This document shows positions 53,718 to 62,061 of a DNA stretch of 64,000 bases, in pieces. Position 1 is the first letter of the stretch. Each line of letters starts with the position of its first letter. This DNA is from Phycisphaeraceae bacterium (GTDB taxonomy: Bacteria; Planctomycetota; Phycisphaerae; Phycisphaerales; Phycisphaeraceae). Made by a program: the position numbers and the translations under genes. Where the stretch lies: contig JAVKCD010000003.1 of the NCBI GenBank assembly GCA_040222855.1, positions 496,001 through 560,000 of the forward strand, written 5' to 3'. Below the pieces are notes generated by a model. It had not been told where the DNA came from. It was given only the letters and a program-made list of their open reading frames with translations, and did not search any database.

Positions 53718-55856
53718 ATGACGCACCCACGGTGCCACCGTTCGGCCGTCGCCTGCGCGATCGCCTTCTCCGCCCTCTTCACCCCCAACCCAGCCCTCGC
53801 CGGCCCCTTCTCCGCCCCCTCCAATGACCCCGCTCACCCCATCGATCCCCCCATATCAAGCACCGACCCCCGCATCACCGCCTGGAACGGCTCACTCGCC
53901 GACTACTCGCCCTCCCCAGGCGTCAACCCAACTTTCAACGACCCCATCACTGGCTTCGCCTCCCTCGGCGACCTCTACGACCCCAACAACCCGCCCCCTA
54001 CCGGCGAAATACCACCGTTCTCAGGGATCGAAACACCCTTCTCAGGCGACATCAACGACACCACCGACCCCTACGGCTTCACCGGCATCGACAACCCCGG
54101 CTCCGCCACCATCCAACTCGCCCACCCCATCGTCGATGGCCCCGGCTTCGATCTCGCCGTCTTTGAAAACGGCTTCACCACCTCCGCCAACCAGCTCTTC
54201 GCCGAACTCGCCTTCGTCGAAGTCTCATCCGATGGCACCACCTTCGCACGCTTCCCCTCCACCTCACTCAACACCCCGGCTGATCTCATCGGCTTCGGCG
54301 CCTTCACGACCCTCGACACCACCAACGTCCACAACCTCGCCGGCAAACACGCCTCAGGATGGGGCACCCCCTTCGACCTCGCCCAACTCATCGATCACCC
54401 CGCTGTCACCACCGGCAACGTCAACCTCCAAGCGATCACTCACCTCCGCCTCATCGATATCCCCGGCACAGGCTTCTTCACCGACACCCACGGCAACACC
54501 ATCCTCGACGCACACCCAACCCTCGGCTCCGCAGGCTTCGACCTCTCCTTCAACAACGCCGGCGTCGCCCTCCTCACACCACCCAACGCACTCCCTGGCG
54601 ATATCAACAACGACAGCACCATCACACCCGACGATATCGACACCCTCACCGACAACTTCGGCAACCCCGACTTCGACCTCACCGGCGACCGCCTCGCCAA
54701 TCAAGATGACCTCCACCGACTCGTCACCGACCTCCTCAACACACACTTCGGCGACACTAATCTCGACCACGCCGTCGACCTCATCGACCTCTCCACCCTC
54801 GCCGCTAACTTCGGCGTCGACTTCATCCAACCACCCGGCTGGGGACTGGGTGACTTCAACGCTGACCACACCATCGACCTCATCGACCTCTCCACCCTCG
54901 CCGCCAACTTCGGCAACACCACCACCTCCATCCCCGCCCCCTCATCCCTGACACTGACCCTCCTCGGCTGCCGAGCCCTGCTCCGACGCCAACAACAACA
55001 ACAAAACCCGCCAAAAAACCAAAAACTACGAGCCCCAGGCGCAAGCCTGGGGTCAGGTAACCCACAACCAACCCACGACCACAAACCAACCCCAACAAAC
55101 ACATACCCCCTCACCCCCGCCCTCATCGCCCTCGCCCTCACCACACCCGCCCTCGCCACCACGACCATCACCTTCGACGACCTCACCCCTCCCGGACCCG
55201 ACTACTTCACCGGCGCCGGATTCAACACACAAAACACAGACTTCACAGGCGGCATCTTCGCCGGCTGGACCTTCTCCAACACCAACAACACCGCCGACGC
55301 CTCCTTCAACAACCAATACGCCGCCTTCACCGGCACCGACCTCTCTGGCGACGGCAACTACGCCATCGCCTTCGGCAACGGCTCCTACATCAACCTCCCG
55401 CCAGGCCGTTCACCCGAATCTGCCTACATCACCAACACCACCTACACCGCCCTCACCATCCGCGACGGCAACCCGTTCTCAAAACCCTTCGGCGGCCTCA
55501 CCGGCGACGACCCCGACCGCTTCACCATCACCCTCACCGCCTACACACAACCCAACGGCCAGGGCGACACCATCGGCACACCCGTCGAAGTCGTCCTCGC
55601 CGACTACACCTTCGCCGACAACAACCTCGACTTCATCCTCAACACCTGGCTTGAAGTCGATCTGACCCCGCTCGCTTTGGAAAACGTGGGTGGGGGCTCC
55701 ATCGGACTCTCCTTCTTCTCCACCGACACCGGCACCTTCGGCATCAACACCCCCACCTACATCGCCCTCGACAACCTCACCCTCATCCCCACACCCGCCT
55801 CCGCCACCCTCCTCACCCTCGCCCTCACCGCCCTCACCCGACGGACCTCACGATGA
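53718..55856 (+). CDS. cobalamin-riboswitch surface protein with dockerin-like repeats fused to a DUF4465-like protein
   Basis: One uninterrupted ORF that reads as two secreted proteins. Part 1 has a signal peptide (start MTHPRCHRSAVACAIAF, ending ALA), a beta domain with DGPGFDLAVFENGF, and four Ca-type dockerin-like repeats (for example GDINNDSTITPDD and GDTNLDHAVDLIDLSTLAANFG-like). It ends with a sorting-like tail, PAPSSLTLTLLGCRALLRR, near residue 425. Part 2 follows a linker encoded by a palindrome: a second signal-like helix (ALIALALTTPALAT), then a domain with TFDDL, WTFSNTNNTADASFNNQYAAFTG-like and LDNLTL features of DUF4465, and a PTPASATLLTLALTALTRR tail. No ATG, GTG or TTG is in frame between them. 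ATG at 53718 has GGAAAGG upstream; 53700 is in frame. Likely surface cobalamin capture; binding is inferred. Confidence 0.85.
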   Translation: MTHPRCHRSAVACAIAFSALFTPNPALAGPFSAPSNDPAHPIDPPISSTDPRITAWNGSLADYSPSPGVNPTFNDPITGFASLGDLYDPNNPPPTGEIPPFSGIETPFSGDINDTTDPYGFTGIDNPGSATIQLAHPIVDGPGFDLAVFENGFTTSANQLFAELAFVEVSSDGTTFARFPSTSLNTPADLIGFGAFTTLDTTNVHNLAGKHASGWGTPFDLAQLIDHPAVTTGNVNLQAITHLRLIDIPGTGFFTDTHGNTILDAHPTLGSAGFDLSFNNAGVALLTPPNALPGDINNDSTITPDDIDTLTDNFGNPDFDLTGDRLANQDDLHRLVTDLLNTHFGDTNLDHAVDLIDLSTLAANFGVDFIQPPGWGLGDFNADHTIDLIDLSTLAANFGNTTTSIPAPSSLTLTLLGCRALLRRQQQQQNPPKNQKLRAPGASLGSGNPQPTHDHKPTPTNTYPLTPALIALALTTPALATTTITFDDLTPPGPDYFTGAGFNTQNTDFTGGIFAGWTFSNTNNTADASFNNQYAAFTGTDLSGDGNYAIAFGNGSYINLPPGRSPESAYITNTTYTALTIRDGNPFSKPFGGLTGDDPDRFTITLTAYTQPNGQGDTIGTPVEVVLADYTFADNNLDFILNTWLEVDLTPLALENVGGGSIGLSFFSTDTGTFGINTPTYIALDNLTLIPTPASATLLTLALTALTRRTSR
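55031..55053. repeat. GNRA-capped palindrome, copy 1, inside an ORF
   Basis: Stem GCCCCAGGC / GCCTGGGGT with the GNRA loop GCAA. Translated in frame as RAPGASLG within the linker between the two halves of the 53718 ORF. Matches copy 2 with compensatory changes. Confidence 0.8.
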
Positions 55857-56668
55857 CACCACAACACCACCACCAACCAACACCACGAGCCCCGGGCGGA
55901 AGCCCGGGGGCCTCTCTCACCAATACATCTCGAGGGTTCACGCTCATCGAACTCCTCGTCGTCATCTCCATCACCGCCACCCTCATCGCCATCACCCTCC
56001 CCGCTCTCGGCACCGCACGCCACACCACCAAAGCCATCGTTTGCGCCTCCAACCTCCGACAACTCACCCTCGCTAACCTCGCCTACGCTCACGACCACAA
56101 CCAACACCTCGTCCCCGGTGCCCCCAACATCCTCCAGAACCTCAGGCGATGGCACGGCGAACGAGACACCCTCGACCAACCCTTCGACCACACACGCTCG
56201 CCCCTGCTCCCCTACTTCCAGGTCCCCGCCATCAAAGAATGCCCCACCTTCGACACCCCACGCCCAGGCTTCGAAGCAGGCAACGGCGGCTACGGCTACA
56301 ACCAACGCTTCCTCGGAACCGACAACCCCGACAACCTCCGCTCCGAATCCTCCGCCAGACTCCATCACGCCAAAGACCCCACCAACACCCTCCACTTCGC
56401 CGACACAGCCTTCTCCACCGATGGCGTCGAACTCATCGAATACTCCTTCGCCGAACCCCCCTCCCACGGACCCGGCTTCCCCGCCTCCCCCTCCATCCAC
56501 TTCCGACACCACCACACCACCAACGCCGCCTGGCTCGACGGACACCAAAGCACCCAAACCCTCAGCTTCACCCGAGCCTCCATCTACGGCGTCTCCCAAA
56601 CCACCAACCAACAACTCCACCTCGGCTGGTTCGGCCCCGACAACAACACCCTCTTCGACCTCGAATAA
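55853..56668 (+). CDS. second pseudopilin-like protein with DGH-type ending
   Basis: ATG at 55853 overlaps the stop of the fused surface protein (ATGA), so it is in the same riboswitch-controlled transcript. Prepilin motif: [28 protein letters not shown], with a leader of about 27 residues that is long because it includes a translated palindrome. The rest resembles the DUF1559-like H-X9-DG pseudopilins and has HTTNAAWLDGHQSTQ near the end. 271 residues. There is no start codon after the palindrome, so the element really is in the leader. Its presence next to a surface B12 protein suggests a pilus-like or surface-delivery role. Confidence 0.87.
   Translation: MTPQHHHQPTPRAPGGSPGASLTNTSRGFTLIELLVVISITATLIAITLPALGTARHTTKAIVCASNLRQLTLANLAYAHDHNQHLVPGAPNILQNLRRWHGERDTLDQPFDHTRSPLLPYFQVPAIKECPTFDTPRPGFEAGNGGYGYNQRFLGTDNPDNLRSESSARLHHAKDPTNTLHFADTAFSTDGVELIEYSFAEPPSHGPGFPASPSIHFRHHHTTNAAWLDGHQSTQTLSFTRASIYGVSQTTNQQLHLGWFGPDNNTLFDLE
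55889..55910. repeat. GNRA-capped palindrome, copy 2, inside a prepilin leader
   Basis: Stem GCCCCGGGC / GCCCGGGGG with the GNRA loop GGAA. Translated in the same frame as copy 1, as RAPGGSPG. The A-T pair in copy 1 is G-C here, so the stem is kept. Confidence 0.8.
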
Positions 56669-56802
56669 TCAGCTGCTACGTGCACACCCCACACCAAGGG
56701 CCAAGTCGGGCGACCACCAACCCACTCCTGTGCCCCGATCACCGCGCAGCGTGGCTCGGGAACCACAAGCCTCCAACCCACCACCCCCGCCTCTCCACCC
56801 CC

Positions 56803-56808
56803 TAAACT
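56803..56808 (+). promoter_or_regulatory. candidate -10 box for the leaderless BFD-like gene
   Basis: TAAACT six bases before the ATG at 56815; so this gene may be transcribed independently of the riboswitch operon. Confidence 0.45.
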
Positions 56809-56814
56809 CCACAC

Positions 56815-57081
56815 ATGCCGAACCGCACCCCGCCACGTACCGACCCCCTGCACACACTCCGCCCCCAAATCTGCATCGACCGTTGCATCTGCGCCGGCAT
56901 CCCCTTCACCGAACTCCTCGCCCTCGCCAAAGCCAAAAGCCTCACCGCCGATGACCTCGCCCAACAAACCGGCGCGTCCGCCGGCTGCGGCATGTGCCGC
57001 CCCTACCTCGAAACCGCCCTCAACACCGGCGAAACCACCTTCACCCAACTCATGACCACGGCGCGAAAAACAAAAAACTAA
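56815..57081 (+). CDS. BFD-like [2Fe-2S] protein
   Basis: 88 residues. Two cysteine pairs CICAG and CGMC, separated by about 30 residues and followed by RPYLE, give the BFD-like [2Fe-2S] pattern (bacterioferritin-associated ferredoxin group). The N-terminal ~15 residues are Pro/Thr/Arg-rich. It may transfer electrons in iron mobilisation or to a reductase. It lies 146 bases after the pseudopilin gene and has its own leaderless-type box. Context with the cobalamin locus is suggestive only. Confidence 0.85.
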   Translation: MPNRTPPRTDPLHTLRPQICIDRCICAGIPFTELLALAKAKSLTADDLAQQTGASAGCGMCRPYLETALNTGETTFTQLMTTARKTKN

Positions 57082-57118
57082 TATTACCTAGACCGAGTTA
57101 TTTGAGAGTCTTGCAGCC

Positions 57119-58528
57119 ATGCCTGAAGATCCGAAAGACCCAGAACGAGCCGAACTTCTACTTAACCACCTTGCTAAACCCGAATGGGTATCTCTTGTTA
57201 ATGAGAAGTATCTAGAAGTCATGCACGACGCATGGTTCTTGTATGAGTTTGATGATGAAGAAGTGGATCCAGACCTCGTCCGTACTTTCTATGGAAACTG
57301 GTTTAACTCGATCCATAGCAGCTTAAGTCTCAATGAGTTGGAACGGATGCTCAGTATTCATATCGAAAAGTTCCCATCGCCTTGTGTAGCTATCACCGGC
57401 GAGTTAGTTGAAGCCTTCACCGCGTACTTTGAAAGATACCGCGACATAGACCAGGTAGAAGGCGATTACAAACGATTTCTTGATCATGTAAACAGCCGAA
57501 TGCTAAGAGAACATGATCTGAAAATTAAGGTCTGTAGAGTCACAGATTTACCTTCAAAAGATATGTATCAAACTGATATAGGAACGCGAATGCTCTCTCT
57601 AGGTCGCGATTCAGTCTTAGGTGAGTTGGATACATCTGATCTGGGTAAATCAAACACATTGACAGATGAATCCATAAGACTCGACGGATTAGTTTTCTGG
57701 TCGCAAGATGATCTAGAACTACGTTGCGACCACATCGAAAGCATACGACGAGTACGCAGTACAACGAGGTCAGGTGATGAATCAGATAATGAGAAGCCCT
57801 ACGGCGATCTGGTAGTAAGCCTGACAGGAAGAATGACCGAAAAGGCTTCCGAGAACATTTGTTCAGACCTGCTTCCATTGCTTCGATGTGCGATGCGTTG
57901 TGCAGCACTTGTTAGCCACGGTTCAGATTATCGTACCGACTTACCCTTATCGATCAAGCTCAGCTGCTTAATAGAGCATAAGCAATTTATTGCAAAATGT
58001 ATGAAGTTCGCTTATGTAAGTAAAAGTGGTAAAGGGACATTGTCTCGTAGACTCGGAAATGCTGTACGTCTGCTCGCGGAATCTGATAGCCAACAGAATG
58101 TTGCTGTCTCGCTTGGCTTGGCAGTCACTGCGATCGATGCTCTTCTAGGTCAGAAAGGCGACAGTGCTACAAAAGTGTTGGCTGAACGCGTAGCTGTTCT
58201 AATGGAACCCAAGTTGGAAATGAGGACTTCTGCCGAGCGGTTTGTAGAGAAAATTTATGATAAAAGGTCGGATGTCCTACATGGCCGAGATGTTCAGGGC
58301 TCAGATAAGGATTATCAGAAGTCGCGGCTTCTCGCTTCAGGCATTCTTTACTCTGTTTGGTTTAGAAGTGACACGCTTGCCAAGATGGCAGTAGATCATG
58401 ATACTCCCGAAGATCTTGTTAAAGACTTAAGAAATCTTAAATACACCGAAGGTCAGCCAACTGGAGTACTTCCGATCCCGCAAGTGCAACAACTCTGGAG
58501 AGAGAGTAACAAGCCATCCGCTAGTTAG
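57119..58528 (+). CDS. HEPN/Apea-like domain protein, AT-rich
   Basis: 469 residues, with codon use and base composition clearly more AT-rich than every neighbour. The N-terminal 300 residues have no recognised motif. Residues about 325-400 are helical and end YDKRSDVLHG, giving the R383-x4-H388 motif of HEPN ribonuclease domains, as in Apea-like HEPN proteins. No signal peptide. ATG at 57119; no clear ribosome binding site. No toxin-antitoxin or defence partner is adjacent. Foreign origin is probable; RNase activity is inferred from the motif only. Confidence 0.75.
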   Translation: MPEDPKDPERAELLLNHLAKPEWVSLVNEKYLEVMHDAWFLYEFDDEEVDPDLVRTFYGNWFNSIHSSLSLNELERMLSIHIEKFPSPCVAITGELVEAFTAYFERYRDIDQVEGDYKRFLDHVNSRMLREHDLKIKVCRVTDLPSKDMYQTDIGTRMLSLGRDSVLGELDTSDLGKSNTLTDESIRLDGLVFWSQDDLELRCDHIESIRRVRSTTRSGDESDNEKPYGDLVVSLTGRMTEKASENICSDLLPLLRCAMRCAALVSHGSDYRTDLPLSIKLSCLIEHKQFIAKCMKFAYVSKSGKGTLSRRLGNAVRLLAESDSQQNVAVSLGLAVTAIDALLGQKGDSATKVLAERVAVLMEPKLEMRTSAERFVEKIYDKRSDVLHGRDVQGSDKDYQKSRLLASGILYSVWFRSDTLAKMAVDHDTPEDLVKDLRNLKYTEGQPTGVLPIPQVQQLWRESNKPSAS

Positions 58529-58815
58529 TTAATCTGGGTTCACCCACATGTCTCTTCATCGCTGGCTGTTGCCGCGTCTTGGTTCCAACAGCCCCAGACC
58601 CCATCTCCCCACAACCCCGCCCCAATCCCCCTCAGCCCCGATCGTGCGCACAATCAACCGCATTCCGGGGGCCATCGGTCACGTTTGATTGACGAGTCCT
58701 GCGCATAAACCCCATGAATCAGCCCGTTTAAAGCCTTTCCACTAGCCCCCAGGACCCCCCTGTGGTCTAATAAAGAACACTTTTGCCTCACGCACGCACC
58801 TGGAGAGGGAGCACC
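58529..58815. other. intergenic region, no gene seen
   Basis: Returns to GC-rich composition soon after the HEPN-like gene. Contains a stretch rich in CCCC and candidate promoter pieces (TTGATT near 58686 with TAAACC downstream; TAATAA near 58770). GGAGAGGGAG precedes the ATG at 58816. No RNA gene recognised. Confidence 0.35.
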
Positions 58816-61800
58816 ATGCGCACATCACACCCATTCCACACCCGATCGCTCATCGCCGCCCTGCCCCTGCTGGCCCTCGCCGTCGCGGCCCCAGCAGACG
58901 ATTTCCAGTGGACCGGCGCCGCAGGGAACTCCAACTGGAACGACGCTAACAACTGGATTAATCTCGACTTAGGCAGCATCGTCTCCGGGTTTCCCACCCT
59001 CACAGACACCGCCACCATCCCCGCCAACGCCACCGCCGGGGGCGGGCAGACCGGCGGGCTCACCATCAACCCCGCCATCACCTTCACCCTCTCCCTCGAC
59101 GACCTCACCCTCACCAACACCCTCACCAACAACGGCACCTTCACCTTCCAGAACTCCGGCTTCTCCAACGCGGAAGTCCTTTCACTGGAAGGAGTTGTGA
59201 CCTTCACCGGCGGCGGGACCCTCGAACTCAGTAGCGGCGACACCCGCATCAACGCCGCCAGCCCCGGCAGCTCCCTCATCAACTCAGGCCACACCCTCCG
59301 CGCCACCGCCTTCAACTCCGGCAGCATCAACCTCGATATCAACAACACCGGCGGGTTCATCGAAGTCCCGGATGGGTCAAGACTTACCATCAACGGAACC
59401 GTCACCGGCGGGACCATCGACAACGGTCCCAACGGCTACCTCCGAGGCGGACTCCTCGCCGACATCACCAACGCCGGCACCCTCGTCGTCACCACCGACG
59501 ACCGCCGCGTCGCCGGAACCCTCAACAACCCCGGCACCATCACCTACGAAAACTCCGGCTTCTCCAACGCAGAAGTCCTGTTCCTGGAAGGACCTGTGAG
59601 CCTCACCGGCGGCGGCTCGGTCAACATGAGCAACTTCGAGGCCCGCATCGACGCAGGCCTCCCCGGCTCCACCCTCCACAACGTCAACAACACCATCGCC
59701 GGCCAGGGCGTCATCTCCGTCGAGGTCGAGAACGACAGCGTTATCCGCGCCGAGGGCGGCCGACTCCAGCTCGCCGCCACCGACAACACCCAGGGAATCG
59801 TCGAGATCGCAGCAGGCGCGCGCCTCAGCCTCACCGGACCGCTCACCGGCGGAACCCTCTCCGCTCAGCCCGGCAGCACCCTAGACGGTAACGGCCTGGT
59901 CGATGTCGACCTCCTCGGCACCGTCACCATCCACCGCGACGACCTCGTCGTCACCGGCTCCCTCACCAACCCCGGGCTCATCACCTACGAGAGCAGCGGG
60001 TTCTCCAACGCCGAGCAGCTGGGCCTCGACGGTACCGTCACCCTCGATGGCGGCGGCGTCATCGAGCTGAACTCCGGCGACGCCCGCATCGACCAGATCA
60101 ACCCCGGCGGCGGCGACCTGATCAACGTCGATAACACCCTCCGCGCTACTGCGGGCAACTCCGGTCAGATCAACGTCAACGTCCAGAACGCCGGAACCAT
60201 CGAAGTCGTGCCCGGCGCCACCCTGACCCTCGGCGGAGAGGTCACCGGCGGCCTCATCGACATCGCCCCCGGCGCGATCATTAACGGCGGGCTCCTCCGC
60301 GACATCACCAACGTCGATACCCTCACCGTCTCGATCAGCGACCGCCCGGTCGCCGGCACGATCAACAACCTAAACACCATCACCTTCGAAAACAGCGGGT
60401 TCGCCAACAACGAAGCCCTGCTCCTCAACGATCAAGTCACCCTCACCGGCGGCGGCGAGGTCATTATGACCAGCAACGACGCCCTCATCGCCCAGCAGAC
60501 CGGCACCGGCGGGCTCATCAACGCCAACAACACCCTCCGCGGGCACGGCACCATCAGCGTTCCGGTCGTCAACAACCACCTGATCCGCGCCGAGGGCGGG
60601 CGCCTGAACCTCGCCGAAACCCAGAACACTGCCGGTGACGTGGAGATCGCCGCCGGCGCTCGATTGCACCTCACTGGCCCGCTCACCGGTGGCTCGCTGC
60701 ACGCCGAGGCCGGCAGCTTCATCCAGGGCAACGGCCTGCACGATGTGGACCTCTCCGGCACCGCGACCATCACCATCGACGACCTGGTCGTCAAGGGCAC
60801 GCTGACCAACACCGGCACCATCACCTACGAGAACAACGGATTCTCCAACGGCGAGATACTCTTTCTCGACGGCCCGGTCACCCTCGACGGCGGCGGCGAG
60901 ATCGTCATGAACTCCGCCGACGCCCGCATCGATCACGTCGGCGGGACCACCGGGGGGCTCAACAACGTCGACAACACCATCCGTGTCATCGGCCCCGGCA
61001 ACTCCGGCACCATCAGCGTCGATGTCACCAACGCCGGCACGTTTGAGATCGAGTCGAACTCAACCCTCAACCTCGGCGGAACCGTCGAAGGGGGCACGTT
61101 CGATATCGATGGCGGTGGACGGGTTCTTGGCGGGCTCCTCAAGGACATCACCCTCAACGGCGTGATGACCGTCACGATCAATGACCGACGCGTCGCCGGC
61201 ACACTCCACAACACTGGCGAGATCACCTTCGAGAACAGCGGGTTCAGCAACCCAGAAATCCTTCTGCTCGACGGCCCGGTGGAGATCTTGGGTGGCGGGG
61301 ATCTCGATATGAACAACTTTGAAGCCAGGATCGGCGAAGTCCGAGGCAGCGGCGGGGTGCTGACCAATACCCACAACACGATCCGTGGGCAGGGCTTTCT
61401 TGATATACCGGTCATCAACAACGATTCGATTCAGGCTGTTGGCGGCAGACTCACCGCTCAGCAGGATCTGACATCCCTGGGTGGGGGCTCGGTCTTCATC
61501 GCTGCGGGTTCGGAGTTTGAGTTCAATGGCTCCCTGATGCAGCAGCGATCCCTCAGGTTGCAGGACCCGACCGCTGTGTTTGATTTCAACGGCGATCGGC
61601 TTGAGGTCGGCACGATCGACGGCGGCTACCTGCACGACCAAGGAACGCTGGCGATTCGGCGGTTCGGCTCGGGACGAGGTGGCAGCGGGCCCCAGATCTC
61701 GGGCGACTACAACCAGCTCAATACCACGGTGAACCTCGAGTTCCTGATGAACGGCAACGAGTATCGTGACATCGTCGTGATCGGCGATGTCACGCTGGCT

Positions 61801-62061
61801 GGAACATTGAGCCTGGTGGGCCTCGACTTCACCGCCATCGGTGGCGAGGTCTATCCGCTGATGACGATCGACGGGACGCTAACAGGCGCCTTCCTCGGTC
61901 TGGACGAGGGTGCCTTCGTCGATAACATCGGCGGGGCGGACCTGTTCATCACCTACCTGTCCGGCGACGGCAATGACATCGCGTTGTTCGCCATCCCCGA
62001 GCCCACGGCGGCGGTGCTGCTGGGGCTGAGCGCTCTGGTCGTTCGCCGTCGGGCGACCTGA
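58816..62061 (+). CDS. giant repeat PEP-CTERM surface protein
   Basis: 1081 residues. Signal peptide (start MRTSHPFHTRSLIAALPL, cleaved near residue 30), then a beta-helix-like array of Asn/Gly/Thr-rich repeats, a C-terminal domain from about 940, and the sorting tail IPEPTAAVLLGLSALVVRRR. The repeat mark xNSGFSNxExLxLxG occurs six times, at 59152, 59550, 59992, 60390, 60832 and 61234. Spacing alternates about 400 and 442 bases, so the true unit is a 280-residue pair, seen two and a half to three times. The overall look is like autotransporter passenger repeats. Likely a surface adhesin or coat protein. Confidence 0.9.
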   Translation: MRTSHPFHTRSLIAALPLLALAVAAPADDFQWTGAAGNSNWNDANNWINLDLGSIVSGFPTLTDTATIPANATAGGGQTGGLTINPAITFTLSLDDLTLTNTLTNNGTFTFQNSGFSNAEVLSLEGVVTFTGGGTLELSSGDTRINAASPGSSLINSGHTLRATAFNSGSINLDINNTGGFIEVPDGSRLTINGTVTGGTIDNGPNGYLRGGLLADITNAGTLVVTTDDRRVAGTLNNPGTITYENSGFSNAEVLFLEGPVSLTGGGSVNMSNFEARIDAGLPGSTLHNVNNTIAGQGVISVEVENDSVIRAEGGRLQLAATDNTQGIVEIAAGARLSLTGPLTGGTLSAQPGSTLDGNGLVDVDLLGTVTIHRDDLVVTGSLTNPGLITYESSGFSNAEQLGLDGTVTLDGGGVIELNSGDARIDQINPGGGDLINVDNTLRATAGNSGQINVNVQNAGTIEVVPGATLTLGGEVTGGLIDIAPGAIINGGLLRDITNVDTLTVSISDRPVAGTINNLNTITFENSGFANNEALLLNDQVTLTGGGEVIMTSNDALIAQQTGTGGLINANNTLRGHGTISVPVVNNHLIRAEGGRLNLAETQNTAGDVEIAAGARLHLTGPLTGGSLHAEAGSFIQGNGLHDVDLSGTATITIDDLVVKGTLTNTGTITYENNGFSNGEILFLDGPVTLDGGGEIVMNSADARIDHVGGTTGGLNNVDNTIRVIGPGNSGTISVDVTNAGTFEIESNSTLNLGGTVEGGTFDIDGGGRVLGGLLKDITLNGVMTVTINDRRVAGTLHNTGEITFENSGFSNPEILLLDGPVEILGGGDLDMNNFEARIGEVRGSGGVLTNTHNTIRGQGFLDIPVINNDSIQAVGGRLTAQQDLTSLGGGSVFIAAGSEFEFNGSLMQQRSLRLQDPTAVFDFNGDRLEVGTIDGGYLHDQGTLAIRRFGSGRGGSGPQISGDYNQLNTTVNLEFLMNGNEYRDIVVIGDVTLAGTLSLVGLDFTAIGGEVYPLMTIDGTLTGAFLGLDEGAFVDNIGGADLFITYLSGDGNDIALFAIPEPTAAVLLGLSALVVRRRAT
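59152..61240 (+). repeat. 840-base super-repeat in the giant PEP-CTERM gene
   Basis: Anchor motifs fall at 59152, 59992 and 60832 (840 apart) and at 59550, 60390 and 61234 (840 and 844 apart). The two half-units have different hallmark segments: the first contains an NVDNTLRA-like and DITNxxTL-like text, the second a VEIAAGARLxLTGPLTGG text. Confidence 0.85.
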
